The position numbers and the translations under genes were made by a program. Source: DASVCS01 sp036381495 (GTDB taxonomy: Bacteria > Gemmatimonadota > Gemmatimonadetes > Longimicrobiales > RSA9). Taken from it: a stretch of DNA of 64,000 nucleotides. The notes under the pieces were generated by a model, which worked only from the letters and a program-made list of their open reading frames with translations, was not told the origin of the DNA and did no database searches. The DNA is taken from positions 1-64,000 of the forward strand of contig DASVCS010000048.1 in assembly GCA_036381495.1 (NCBI GenBank), read 5' to 3'. Below, in pieces: positions 40,124 through 48,312 of the stretch; position 1 is the stretch's first letter; each line of letters opens with the position of its first letter.

Positions 40124-42243
40124 CCCACGGCTCGGGCCGGCTGGATCTCTCGATCCTCGGCACGCTCTACCGTTACGAGCTGAAGATGCTCCTGCGCGAC
40201 CGGCGGACGATCCTCATCGCCGTGGTCGCGCCGCTACTCCTCTTCCCCGCGATCATCCTCGTCATGCGGATGGCCGAGGAGCGGAACCGGGAGGCACTCG
40301 AAGCCACGACCTTCCGCTACGCCGTGACCGGTAGTCAGGCCGCATTCGCCCGAACGCTCATCGACGAAGCGCTGGCGCTGCCGCCGGACTCCACCGGCGA
40401 TGATGGAGCCGCCGCGGCCCGCTTCGCGCCCGGGCCCACGGGGGAGCCGGACTCGCTCCTCGAGGCCGGCGAACTGCACCTCATCGTCGAGGCGCTGAGC
40501 GCGGCGGAGTACCGGCGCGAACGGGAAGCCGCGGACACCGCGGACCACGCCGAGCCGGCCGCCGGTGGCGTGGCGGTCCCCGTGCTCCGCCTGCTCTACC
40601 GCGAAGACAGCGAGCGATCCTCGACCGCTGCCGACCGCCTGGCCGAACGGCTGCGCGACGTGCGTGCGCTCCGCCGCGACCGGATCCTGGCGACGCGTGG
40701 GCTGCCCGTCGCGCCGGCGGCCGTCGCGAGCGTCGAGCCGCACAACATCGCCAGCGCGGCGGACGAAGGAGGTGCGCTGCTCGGCCTCTTCCTCACGCCG
40801 CTCCTGGTCCTCCTCCTGCTGAGCGGCGGCTCGATCGTCGCCGTGGACGCGATCACCGGCGAGAAGGAGCGCGGCACCCTCGAGAACCTGCTCACCACGG
40901 CGGCGCGGCGCGGCGAGATCGTCGCCTCGAAACAACTGGCGGTGATCACGGTCGGCGTGGCGATCACGGTGATCAACATCGCCAACCTGCTCGCGTATCT
41001 GGGGATCGGGTTGATCGACGTCCCCGAGAATCTGGCCGTGGCCGTGGGACCCGTTGCGCTCCTCGTCCTGCTGCTTCTGTTCCTCCCCGTCGCCGCGCTC
41101 GTATCGAGCGCGCTCCTCCTGCTCTCGGGATATGCCAAGAGCTACAAGGAGTACCAGATCTACTTCCTCCCCCTCTCGATGCTCTTCCTGCTGCCCGCCG
41201 CGGCGGCCATCTTGCCGGACATCGAGCTGCGGTCGGTCGTGGCGCTGGTGCCGCTCGCCAGTGTCAGCGTCGCCGCGCGCGAGGTGCTGACCGGCGAATT
41301 CGACTGGCCGTTCCTCGGTCTGGCCTTCGTGACGACCTCCGCTGCCGCGCTGTGGGCCGCGCGCCTCACCTCGCGGCTGCTGTCCACGGAGCGGTTGATC
41401 ACCGCCGCCGAACTCGAGCGGTCGGACCTCATCGGCGGACCCGCTCTCTTTCCGCGCCACGTGCTGCGCTGGTACGCGGCGTTGTGGGGGGTCTTCATCT
41501 TCGTCTCCTTGGGGATGGCCGGCGTCGACGTGCGCGGCCAGGCCGCGGTCAATCTGCTCGGCATCTTCCTCGGGGGATCACTCCTCATCCTCCGCCGCTA
41601 CCGGCTCGATCCCCGGGAGGCACTCGCGCTCCGCCGCCCACCGGCAGCCGCCTGGCTCGCCGTGCTCATCGGCGCGCCCTCCGGGCTCATGACCGCCCTC
41701 GGCATCGCACGGCTCCTGACCACGATCCTGCCCGTGCCCGAGAGCATGAAAGAGGCCTTCGGGCGCTTGTTGCTGCCCGAAGACCTGCCCATCGCCCAGG
41801 TGGTGCTCTTCCTCTGCGTGCTGCCGGGGATCTGCGAGGAGATCGCGTTCCGCGGCGTGTTGCTGCACGGACTCAGCCGCCGGCTCTCGCCCGTCGCGAC
41901 GGCGCTCGTGGTCGGCCTCATCTTCGCGATCTTCCACTTCTCGCTCGACCGGCTCGGCCCCACCGCGTTCCTGGGCATCACCCTCGCCGCCGTCGTGATG
42001 ATCACCGGCTCGATCTTCCCCGCCATGCTCTGGCACGCGCTCAACAACACCATCACACTGCTGTCGGCCTACTACGGCTGGTGGCCCGAAGGGGGACCGC
42101 CCTGGTGGGCTTACGCACTCTCGGTTGTGGGGCTTGCGCTGGCCTTCGCGATCCTCTGGCGTACCCGCTCCCCGTACCCGGGATTGCGCCGCGCGAAGCG
42201 ACCCGAGGCAGCGGCCGCGGAGGCCGCGCCCGCCGCTCCGTAG
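40120..42243 (+). CDS. NatB-like ABC permease fused to a CPBP intramembrane protease domain
   Basis: 707 residues. N-terminal part (about 1-430) is an ABC-2 permease: 'LYRYELKMLLRDRRTILIAV', large outer domain, 'GGSIVAVDAITGEKERGTLE' and 'NLLTTAARRGEIVASKQLAV'. After residue ~470 comes a CPBP (Abi/CAAX-like) protease domain with 'LPGICEEIAFRGVLLHGLSR' (EE-x3-R), 'FAIFHFSLDRLGP' and 'AMLWHALNNTITLL', the full catalytic set. Such fusions are known near NatA/NatB systems and may process or protect peptides being exported. It overlaps the ATPase gene and ends before two back-to-back hairpins. Confidence 0.88.
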   Translation: MTHGSGRLDLSILGTLYRYELKMLLRDRRTILIAVVAPLLLFPAIILVMRMAEERNREALEATTFRYAVTGSQAAFARTLIDEALALPPDSTGDDGAAAARFAPGPTGEPDSLLEAGELHLIVEALSAAEYRREREAADTADHAEPAAGGVAVPVLRLLYREDSERSSTAADRLAERLRDVRALRRDRILATRGLPVAPAAVASVEPHNIASAADEGGALLGLFLTPLLVLLLLSGGSIVAVDAITGEKERGTLENLLTTAARRGEIVASKQLAVITVGVAITVINIANLLAYLGIGLIDVPENLAVAVGPVALLVLLLLFLPVAALVSSALLLLSGYAKSYKEYQIYFLPLSMLFLLPAAAAILPDIELRSVVALVPLASVSVAAREVLTGEFDWPFLGLAFVTTSAAALWAARLTSRLLSTERLITAAELERSDLIGGPALFPRHVLRWYAALWGVFIFVSLGMAGVDVRGQAAVNLLGIFLGGSLLILRRYRLDPREALALRRPPAAAWLAVLIGAPSGLMTALGIARLLTTILPVPESMKEAFGRLLLPEDLPIAQVVLFLCVLPGICEEIAFRGVLLHGLSRRLSPVATALVVGLIFAIFHFSLDRLGPTAFLGITLAAVVMITGSIFPAMLWHALNNTITLLSAYYGWWPEGGPPWWAYALSVVGLALAFAILWRTRSPYPGLRRAKRPEAAAAEAAPAAP

Positions 42244-42288
42244 CGGCCCGGCCGGCCGCGCGCGCCTGCGCGCCTGGCTGCGCGCTGC

Positions 42289-42322
42289 GTCCTCTCGCGC
42301 GTGACGGCCCGCGCGAGAGGAC
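42289..42322 (+). terminator. Hairpin after the ABC exporter operon
   Basis: A perfect 12-base stem (GTCCTCTCGCGC and complement) with a ten-base loop lies 45 bases after the exporter stop. A clear T-run is missing on the plus strand. Confidence 0.5.
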
Positions 42323-42333
42323 CGCGCAAAGAA

Positions 42334-42371
42334 AAACGGCGGAGCGAGACTCTCGTCTCGCTCCGCCGTTT
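42334..42371 (-). terminator. Intrinsic terminator of tmRNA
   Basis: A perfect 17-base stem (AAACGGCGGAGCGAGAC and its complement) with a four-base loop. On the minus strand it is followed by TTTTTCTTT. It lies 27 bases beyond the mature tmRNA 3' end and faces the exporter operon. Confidence 0.85.
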
Positions 42372-42397
42372 CCGTGGCGTGCCCACTCGCTGCTCCA

Positions 42398-42757
42398 TGG
42401 AGCCGGCGGGAGTCGAACCCGCGTCCGCGAATAGATCCCTCCGCGCCTCTACGTGCGTGTTCCGCTGTTCATCATCTCATCCGTTCGGCGGCCAGCGGAC
42501 GGCCTCTCCCGGACCAGTCGCGCGGGTTCTCGCCGGAAGGGCGGCGCGACGTCGCCCACCGACCAGCCCGATTCGATCGACGCCTTCCGCCGGACCTCGG
42601 GCCGGGTCCAACGGAAGACGGGTGCGTAAGTTTTTAGTTACGCAGCCAGCGCCATCTGAGTGTTGGCACTTGTGTGTGTTGCCGTTTTTTCACGAGGTGA
42701 CGGCACCTCGGCACGCAGCGCCGACTTCACTAAACACGTCGAATCCGTATCGGCCCC
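42398..42757 (-). ncRNA. ssrA: Transfer-messenger RNA (tmRNA)
   Basis: 360 bases. The minus-strand 5' end GGGGCCGATACGGATTCGACG and the 3' end GGACGCGGGTTCGACTCCCG...GGCTCC-A form the tRNA-like domain; GGGGCC pairs with GGCTCC with one G-U. The CCA end is not encoded (TGG follows). The tag frame is found at about 42622-42651 on the minus strand: GCC AAC ACT CAG ATG GCG CTG GCT GCG TAA, giving ANTQMALAA, with AGT just before the resume codon as expected. tmRNA with SmpB frees stalled ribosomes and tags the product for proteolysis. Promoter at 42767-42795, terminator at 42334-42371. Confidence 0.95.
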
Positions 42758-42766
42758 TGCACCTTG

Positions 42767-42795
42767 AATCTAGGCAAGATCGGGGCCCCGGTCAA
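42767..42795 (-). promoter_or_regulatory. Sigma70 promoter of ssrA
   Basis: TTGACC (42790-42795), 17-base spacer, TAGATT (42767-42772), then about nine bases to the tmRNA 5' end. The -10 box contains the TAG stop codon of the diguanylate cyclase gene. Confidence 0.75.
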
Positions 42796-44740
42796 CCGTG
42801 ACCGGCGGTGCGACCGCGACGCGATTGCGGCCGCCACGCTTCGCGGCGTAGAGCGCGGCATCGGCGGTGGCGAGGAGAGCGCTCGGATCGGCGGCGCATT
42901 CCGGCGCGGCGGAGACGCCGAGCGAGACGCGGACCGGGATCACGTGCTCGTTCCACGCGATGGGCGTGGACTCGACGGCGCGACGGAAGCGTTCGGCGAG
43001 CTGTTGTGCGCCGCTCAGCGGTGTCTCGGGGAGCAGCACGACGAGTTCCTCGCCGCCGAAGCGCGCTGCGAGGTCGACTTCGCGGACCGTGGAACGCAGG
43101 AGCGCGGCGACGGCGCGGAGCACGCTGTCGCCGGCCTCGTGGCCGTGCGTGTCGTTGACTTGCTTGAAGTGGTCGATGTCGGCGAGGACCATTGCAACCG
43201 GGCGCCGGTGCCGCTGGAAGTACTTCGTCTCCGTGGAAAGCCGCTCGTCGAAGACACGGCGGTTGTAGAGGCCGGTCAGCGGGTCGCGCTCCGCGGATTC
43301 GCGCAGACTGCCGAAAATGCGGTGCTGGCGGAGCTGGAGCGCCGCGTAGGGCGCGAGGGTTTCGAGCATCTCGACGGCGCGCGGGTCGATTCGATCCTGC
43401 TCGCTGGTCCAGACGGCGAGGACGCCGGTGACCCCGTAGATGGCGTCGCGTAGCGGGACGACGCCGAGGGCGCGCGGCTCGACGAGCCAGCGCTCGCCGG
43501 GGACGGCGACCGGGAGGCGGTGCGCGTCGGCGCGCCGGCGGTCGCGGATGAGACTCACGCCGTGCCGTGCGGCGAGCGCCATCTCGCACTCGATCGGACC
43601 GAAGCCCGCACCCGCCTCGGGGCCGCCATCGTCGCCCGAAGCGGCCAGGACGCGACCGGCGTCGTCTTCCCAGAGCGCGACGGCGGCGCCGGTTCCGTCG
43701 GCGAGCTGCGTGGCGGCGTCGGCCAGTTCCTTCGCGAAGGACTCGGCCGCCAGTTCGCGCGGGAGCTGCCGCAAGACGCCGAGGAGGAGCATCAGGCGCT
43801 GGCGCGCCGCCACGGCGCGCGCCTCCCGCTGCTGTACGCGCAGCACCAACCAGAGCCGCCGCGATGCATCCGCCAGCATCTGTGCACTCGGGAACGCGAT
43901 CGCCTCGTCGAAGTCGAAGGTGAGCAGTGACGCGCGCTCGCCGAGCGGCTCGAGCGGGATCACGCAGGTGCGCGCGGCGCCCGCCGCCCAGCGGGGCGGC
44001 GTCTCGAGTCGCAGCGGCATGGCCTCCTCCCACGCCCAGCACAGCGGATCGCCAGCCAGCGGGACGGCGGCGGGGTCCGCGCCTCCGGCCGTCACGCGCG
44101 GCCACGCCCGTCCCCCCTCGCCATCGACATCCCAGAGGACGGCGCGCGTCGCCGCGACCTCGATGCGGATGCGGTCGAGGACGCTCTCCAGCTCGTTCAG
44201 GCGCCGCACGGCCTCGACGGCCTCGTCACCGTCGTGGCCGGTCTCGACCTCGTCCAGGATGCGGTTCAGCGTGGTCTCCTGCGCCGCGGCCACACGCCGG
44301 GTGCGCTCGATGCGCCAGGCCGGAAGCAGCCCGCCCAGCGTGACCACGCCCGCTTCGAGGATGCCGCGCCCCGTCACATTGCCGTACCACGCCTCGGCGG
44401 CCACCAGCAGCAGCGCGGCCAGGCCGCTCAGGGCAGCGGTCCATGTGGGGGCGCCGTGGAGCGCCACGAACATCAACCACGGCGCCACAAGCGGCAGGAG
44501 CGGCGAATCCAGGCCGCCCGTGGCGAGAAGCAGCAGGTGGAGCGGAAGGCCGAGAGCGGCGACGGGGGCGGCCGTCCACGGCCGGCCGGCACGGTTCCAG
44601 CCGTAGCCGATCGCCGCGAGCGCGACGACGGCAGCGATGGCCAGCGCAAACGGCGGCAACCACGGCAGCAGCACGAGCGCGCCCAGGTAGGCGGCGCCGC
44701 CGGCTACGATCGCGCCCCGCAGGGCCTCGGAAACGCTCAA
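42770..44740 (-). CDS. Membrane-bound GAF-GGDEF diguanylate cyclase
   Basis: 656 residues. The N-terminus has about five or six membrane helices (to about residue 150), then a region with weak GAF character, a clearer GAF-like domain (about 330-470) and a C-terminal GGDEF domain: 'DPLTGLYNRRVFDERL', 'ADIDHFKQVNDTHGHEAGD', active site 'RFGGEEL'. The inhibitory I-site RxxD (REVD) lies five residues before GGEEL. It should make cyclic di-GMP and be feedback-inhibited. The frame starts with TTG at 44740, AGGT upstream, 10 bases after larB; no better start is seen. Last gene before tmRNA, whose promoter lies in its stop codon. Confidence 0.87.
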   Translation of the reverse strand: MSVSEALRGAIVAGGAAYLGALVLLPWLPPFALAIAAVVALAAIGYGWNRAGRPWTAAPVAALGLPLHLLLLATGGLDSPLLPLVAPWLMFVALHGAPTWTAALSGLAALLLVAAEAWYGNVTGRGILEAGVVTLGGLLPAWRIERTRRVAAAQETTLNRILDEVETGHDGDEAVEAVRRLNELESVLDRIRIEVAATRAVLWDVDGEGGRAWPRVTAGGADPAAVPLAGDPLCWAWEEAMPLRLETPPRWAAGAARTCVIPLEPLGERASLLTFDFDEAIAFPSAQMLADASRRLWLVLRVQQREARAVAARQRLMLLLGVLRQLPRELAAESFAKELADAATQLADGTGAAVALWEDDAGRVLAASGDDGGPEAGAGFGPIECEMALAARHGVSLIRDRRRADAHRLPVAVPGERWLVEPRALGVVPLRDAIYGVTGVLAVWTSEQDRIDPRAVEMLETLAPYAALQLRQHRIFGSLRESAERDPLTGLYNRRVFDERLSTETKYFQRHRRPVAMVLADIDHFKQVNDTHGHEAGDSVLRAVAALLRSTVREVDLAARFGGEELVVLLPETPLSGAQQLAERFRRAVESTPIAWNEHVIPVRVSLGVSAAPECAADPSALLATADAALYAAKRGGRNRVAVAPPVTVDRGPDLA

Positions 44741-44750
44741 CCCGGTGACC

Positions 44751-45539
44751 TCAGGAGGACCGGACGCGAATCTGGCCGATGCGCGTGGCCGCGCACGCGG
44801 CGCCGAATCCGTTGTCGATATTCACGACCGTGAGCCCCGCCGCGCAACTGTTCAGCATCCCCAGCAGCGCGGCCACGCCGCCGAACGACGCGCCGTAACC
44901 GATACTGGTCGGCACCGCGATCACGGGGACACGCACCAGCCCCGCCACCACCGACGGGAGCGCACCGTCCATTCCCGCGACCACGATCACGACCGCCGCG
45001 CGCGCCAACGCCTCGGCCTCGCCCAGCAGCCGATGGAGCCCGGCCACGCCCACATCGTAGAGCCGCTCGACGTCGTTGCCCAACGCCGCCGCCGTGACCG
45101 CCGCCTCCTCCGCCACCGGCACGTCGCTCGTCCCTGCGCTGACCACCAGGATCGGACCGGCCCCGCCCGGCTCCGGCGGCCCCTCCGCCGGCAGGTGCAC
45201 GATCCGCGCGACGTCGTGCACCGCCGCGGCCGGAAAGCGCTCGGCCAGCACCGCGCGCGCCGCGGCATCCGCACGCGTGGCCAGGAACCCCGTCCCGCGC
45301 GCCGCGAGCCGCTCACAGATCTCCACGAGCTGCGCCGCCGTCTTCCCCGGACAATAGACCACCTCCGGGTGCCCCTGCCGGAGCATGCGATGGTGGTCCA
45401 ACCGCGCGAACGCCGCCGCACCCTCCCCATTGCCCACCGGCTCGAACGGCGCCCAGCCCAGCCGTTCCAGCGCCGCCTCGGGCGCCGCCCGCCCCGCCGC
45501 CACCGCCTCGAGCAGCCGCAGGACCTGCTCGCGTCTCAT
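44751..45539 (-). CDS. larB: LarB, nickel-pincer nucleotide cofactor biosynthesis
   Basis: 262 residues, homologous in form to PurE-like LarB: 'PEVVYCPGKTAAQLVEICER', 'ILVVSAGTSDVPVAEEAAVT', 'YDVGVAGLHRLLGE', 'VVIVVAGMDGALPSVVAGLV' and 'VPTSIGYGASFGGVAALLGM'. LarB carboxylates and cleaves nicotinic acid adenine dinucleotide in synthesis of the Ni-pincer cofactor of lactate racemase-type enzymes. LarC and LarE are not in the window. ATG 45539 overlaps the dus stop (ATGA); a long upstream frame is only the shadow of dus. Confidence 0.93.
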   Translation of the reverse strand: MRREQVLRLLEAVAAGRAAPEAALERLGWAPFEPVGNGEGAAAFARLDHHRMLRQGHPEVVYCPGKTAAQLVEICERLAARGTGFLATRADAAARAVLAERFPAAAVHDVARIVHLPAEGPPEPGGAGPILVVSAGTSDVPVAEEAAVTAAALGNDVERLYDVGVAGLHRLLGEAEALARAAVVIVVAGMDGALPSVVAGLVRVPVIAVPTSIGYGASFGGVAALLGMLNSCAAGLTVVNIDNGFGAACAATRIGQIRVRSS

Positions 45540-46528
45540 GCCGCCAACGCGTAGCGGGACCGATACTCCTCCAGGATCGACTGCGCCTCCTCGAGCCGAC
45601 GGACCTGGAAAAGACGCTGCCGCAGCGCGCGACCCTCGGGCAGCCCCTTCGTGTACCAGCCCAGGTGCTTGCGAAACTCGACCATCGCCAACTCCTCGTC
45701 CCGCTCGAACGCGATCGCGTTGCGCGCGTGCTCGATCACCACCCGAAACCGCTCCTCCACGTCGGGGTCCGGCGGAATCCGCCGCCCATCGAGCGCCGCC
45801 CGCGCCTGCGCGAAGATCCACGGCGCACCGTGCGAGCCCCGCGCAATCATCACCCCCGCACACCCGGTCGCATCCCGCATGCGACGCGCATCTTCGCCCA
45901 CCAGGACATCGCCGTTGCCGATCACCGGGATCTCCAACGCATCCACCACCGCCGCGATCTCATCCCAGTTCGCCCGCCCCGAGTACATCTGCGTCCGCGT
46001 CCGCGCATGCAACGTCAACGCCCGCGCACCGGCATCCTGACACCGCAACGCGATCTCGACCGGATTGCGCTGCTCCTCGCTCCACCCACTCCGGATCTTC
46101 ACCGTCGTCGGCACCGTCGTCGCACGGTCCACCGCCCGGATGATCCGCTCCACCAGATTCAGGTCCTTCAGACACCCCGACCCACCGTTCCGCTTCACCA
46201 CCTTCTTCACGGGACAGCCGAAGTTGATGTCGACGAAGTCCGGCTGATACATCTCCTCCACCAGCGCCGCCGCCTCCGCCATCGCCGACGGATCCGCGCC
46301 GAAGATCTGCACCCCGATCGGCCGCTCCGCATCATCGAAACGCAGGTACCGGTGCGTCCGCTCGCTCCCCCGCCGCACCCCCTCCGCGCTCACGAACTCG
46401 CTCACCACCACGTCCGCACCGAACCCCCGGCACAGCCGCCGGAACGGCGATTCGCTCACCCCCGCTTGCGGCGCGAGATACAGCGGCACGCGCCCGCTCT
46501 CCAACAAGACCCACGGATTCCGTTCCAT
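45536..46528 (-). CDS. dusB: tRNA-dihydrouridine synthase
   Basis: 330 residues. FMN-binding TIM barrel with 'LAPQAGVSESPFRRLCRGFG', the catalytic Cys in 'VDINFGCPVKKVVKRNGGSG', 'TVKIRSGWSEEQRN', 'LTLHARTRTQMYSGRANWD' and 'IPVIGNGDVLVGEDARRM'. It reduces uridines in tRNA D-loops. The sequence agrees with DusB-type enzymes. ATG 46528; divergent from ptsN with a short shared promoter region. Its stop overlaps larB, an unusual partnership. Confidence 0.93.
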   Translation of the reverse strand: MERNPWVLLESGRVPLYLAPQAGVSESPFRRLCRGFGADVVVSEFVSAEGVRRGSERTHRYLRFDDAERPIGVQIFGADPSAMAEAAALVEEMYQPDFVDINFGCPVKKVVKRNGGSGCLKDLNLVERIIRAVDRATTVPTTVKIRSGWSEEQRNPVEIALRCQDAGARALTLHARTRTQMYSGRANWDEIAAVVDALEIPVIGNGDVLVGEDARRMRDATGCAGVMIARGSHGAPWIFAQARAALDGRRIPPDPDVEERFRVVIEHARNAIAFERDEELAMVEFRKHLGWYTKGLPEGRALRQRLFQVRRLEEAQSILEEYRSRYALAA

Positions 46529-46578
46529 TCGCCGAAATTAACCCCCTCCCCCACGGCGATCAATCGCTCCGTCCTCTT

Positions 46579-46607
46579 TTGACACCCCCCAGGGCGCCGC
46601 TTATCTT
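46579..46607 (+). promoter_or_regulatory. Sigma70 promoter of ptsN-like gene
   Basis: TTGACA (46579-46584), 17-base spacer, TATCTT (46602-46607). Start expected near 46614, giving a leader of about 40 bases before ATG 46653. Confidence 0.75.
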
Positions 46608-46652
46608 CTCCCCGCCCGATCCGGTCACGGGACACGGAACCTGGAGGGACGC

Positions 46653-47102
46653 ATGGAATTGCGGGATTTTTTCAATAGAGAAGCCATCAACCTCAATCTC
46701 AAGGGAGAGACCAAGGACGAGATCCTCAAGGAACTCATCGGGCTGCTCGGGCTCGATGAGAAGAGCGAGGGGATCCTCTTCAAGATGCTGAAGCGGCGGG
46801 AGAACCTCGGTTCGACGGGGATCGGCCGCGGGATCGCGATCCCCCACTGTCGCTCGCTCGTCGTGCATCGTCTGCGGGTCGCGTTCGGGCGCAAGCCGAA
46901 CGGCGTCGATTTCGACGCGATCGACCGCCAGCCGGTGCGCTTTTTCTTCCTGATCGTCGCGCCGCCGCTGGAAGTGAGCAACCAGTATCTTCCGGTGTTG
47001 GGGAAGATCGCGCAGTTCGCGAAGGAGCCCGAGGTGGTGGAGCGCCTCGAGGCGGTGCAGACGCCGGACGAGTTCCTGGAGCTGCTCGAAACGCAGGGTT
47101 GA
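46653..47102 (+). CDS. PTS IIA domain protein, PtsN-like
   Basis: 149 residues, one fructose/nitrogen-type EIIA domain. The phosphorylated His is in 'GIGRGIAIPHCRSLVVHRLR'; 'GVDFDAIDRQPVRFFFLIVA' and 'YLPVLGKIAQFAKEPEVVER' follow as usual. Without IIB/IIC partners it is probably a regulatory phosphoprotein that takes phosphate from an HPr, such as that at 55342-55626. Perfect GGAGGGACGC ribosome site. Next gene on the same strand is a zinc-ribbon protein. Confidence 0.9.
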   Translation: MELRDFFNREAINLNLKGETKDEILKELIGLLGLDEKSEGILFKMLKRRENLGSTGIGRGIAIPHCRSLVVHRLRVAFGRKPNGVDFDAIDRQPVRFFFLIVAPPLEVSNQYLPVLGKIAQFAKEPEVVERLEAVQTPDEFLELLETQG

Positions 47103-47240
47103 CCCCGAAGTCGTGGGCGCGCGGTGTGTCTCGATGCGCGTCCCGGTTGCCGTCCCGATCCCGAACCGGCCCGAGCCCCGGGCGGGGTCGCGGTCGTCGT
47201 GCGAAGCGGCTCGGGTGAACCGATGAGGAACAGGACTTCG

Positions 47241-47600
47241 ATGCATCCCCAGCTCGAGATTCTCCTTCAGATCCAGGATCTCAAGGCCCAACGGCGCGAA
47301 TTGACTGCCGGCGGGGACGAGCACCGGATCGAAGAGAAGGAATTTCATATCAATGTCGAAGAGGCGCTGGCGCGCCTCGATGCGAAGGCGGCGGAACTGG
47401 AGGCCGAGCTCACCCCGGCGGTCCGGCGGCGCTACGAACAGGTCTCCGGCGGCCGCGACCGCGCGGTCGTGCCGGTGATCAACGGCACGTGCTACGGCTG
47501 TTTCGTTTCGCTCCCGACGGCACGGGTCTCCGAGTTGATCCGCAACGACGAGATCCACCACTGTGACAACTGCGGCTGCTTTCTCTATGGAGTGAGGTGA
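47241..47600 (+). CDS. Coiled-coil/zinc-ribbon protein (short CT398-like)
   Basis: 119 residues. A helical N-terminal half ('LEILLQIQDLKAQRRELTAG', 'EEALARLDAKAAELEAEL') is followed by a C4 zinc ribbon: 'NGTCYGCFVSLP' and 'HHCDNCGCFLYGVR'. This is the layout of the C4-type zinc-ribbon family (CT398/YbgI-like), whose role is unclear, though links to nucleic-acid or flagellar proteins have been suggested. ATG 47241 has AGGA five bases upstream; an in-frame ATG at 47223 is also possible. Confidence 0.8.
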   Translation: MHPQLEILLQIQDLKAQRRELTAGGDEHRIEEKEFHINVEEALARLDAKAAELEAELTPAVRRRYEQVSGGRDRAVVPVINGTCYGCFVSLPTARVSELIRNDEIHHCDNCGCFLYGVR

Positions 47601-47667
47601 GGCGGGAAACCCTGGGCGTGTGGCCGGGTGGCGGAGTCGGGCGGCTTCGCGCGAGGCCGGAAGCTCG

Positions 47668-48117
47668 CTACTTGGCCACGACCATTTTTCGGACCTCGCT
47701 CTCGCCGTTGACGATGAGCTGGAGGTAATAGATCCCGGACGCGACTTCCCTGCCGTCCCGATCCCGGCCATCCCAGAACGCCTCCTTCGGTCCTGGCGCG
47801 GTATAGGGCAGGGCGAGCACCGGCACGCCGTTACCCAGCGGGTGGTGGAGTGCCGTCGGGATCGCCACCAACTGCTGGAGCACGTTGTAGACGCGCAACG
47901 TGACGCGTGCAGGCCGACCCGAAGCGAACAGCGCCTCATCGAGCACGAAGCGGATGCGCGTGCTCGGGTTGAACGGGTTCGGATAGTTCTGCTCCAACCG
48001 GAAACCGCGCTCCCGGCCCTCAGAGGTTGGGCCGCCTCCCGCATCCTGGCCATACAGCGGCACGGAAAGGATACCGAGCGCGAGGAGGATGACACCGACG
48101 CTGCAGCGGCGTCTCAT
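47668..48117 (-). CDS. Secreted protein with FlgD/T9SS-like C-terminal domain
   Basis: 149 residues. Signal peptide (MRRRCSVGVILLALGILSVP...GQ), short linker, then 'LEQNYPNPFNPSTRIRFVLD', 'VTLRVYNVLQQLVAIP', 'FWDGRDRDGREVASGIYYLQ' and 'RKMVVAK' at the end. This is the FlgD-like Ig/type-A sorting domain seen at the C-terminus of T9SS cargo in Bacteroidota and relatives. Here it is the whole mature protein, with no cargo domain. ATG 48117 has GGAGGTGACG. May be a remnant or a stand-alone surface protein. Confidence 0.82.
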   Translation of the reverse strand: MRRRCSVGVILLALGILSVPLYGQDAGGGPTSEGRERGFRLEQNYPNPFNPSTRIRFVLDEALFASGRPARVTLRVYNVLQQLVAIPTALHHPLGNGVPVLALPYTAPGPKEAFWDGRDRDGREVASGIYYLQLIVNGESEVRKMVVAK

Positions 48118-48312
48118 CGTCACCTCCGCACAGAGATGCTGCACTGTGCTGTAGCCGTGTTGCGATGGCCCTCCAAACGAAACGGACCGAATCCCGCCTC
48201 CCACCACCCCGGATCCGATGATACGTTCTCGGAGGGGCGGGGTCAAGACGTGATGCGTGTCCGTGGGCGGGGGGCGCAAAGATCGGACCGCGCACCGCGG
48301 TCGTGCGGGCGG

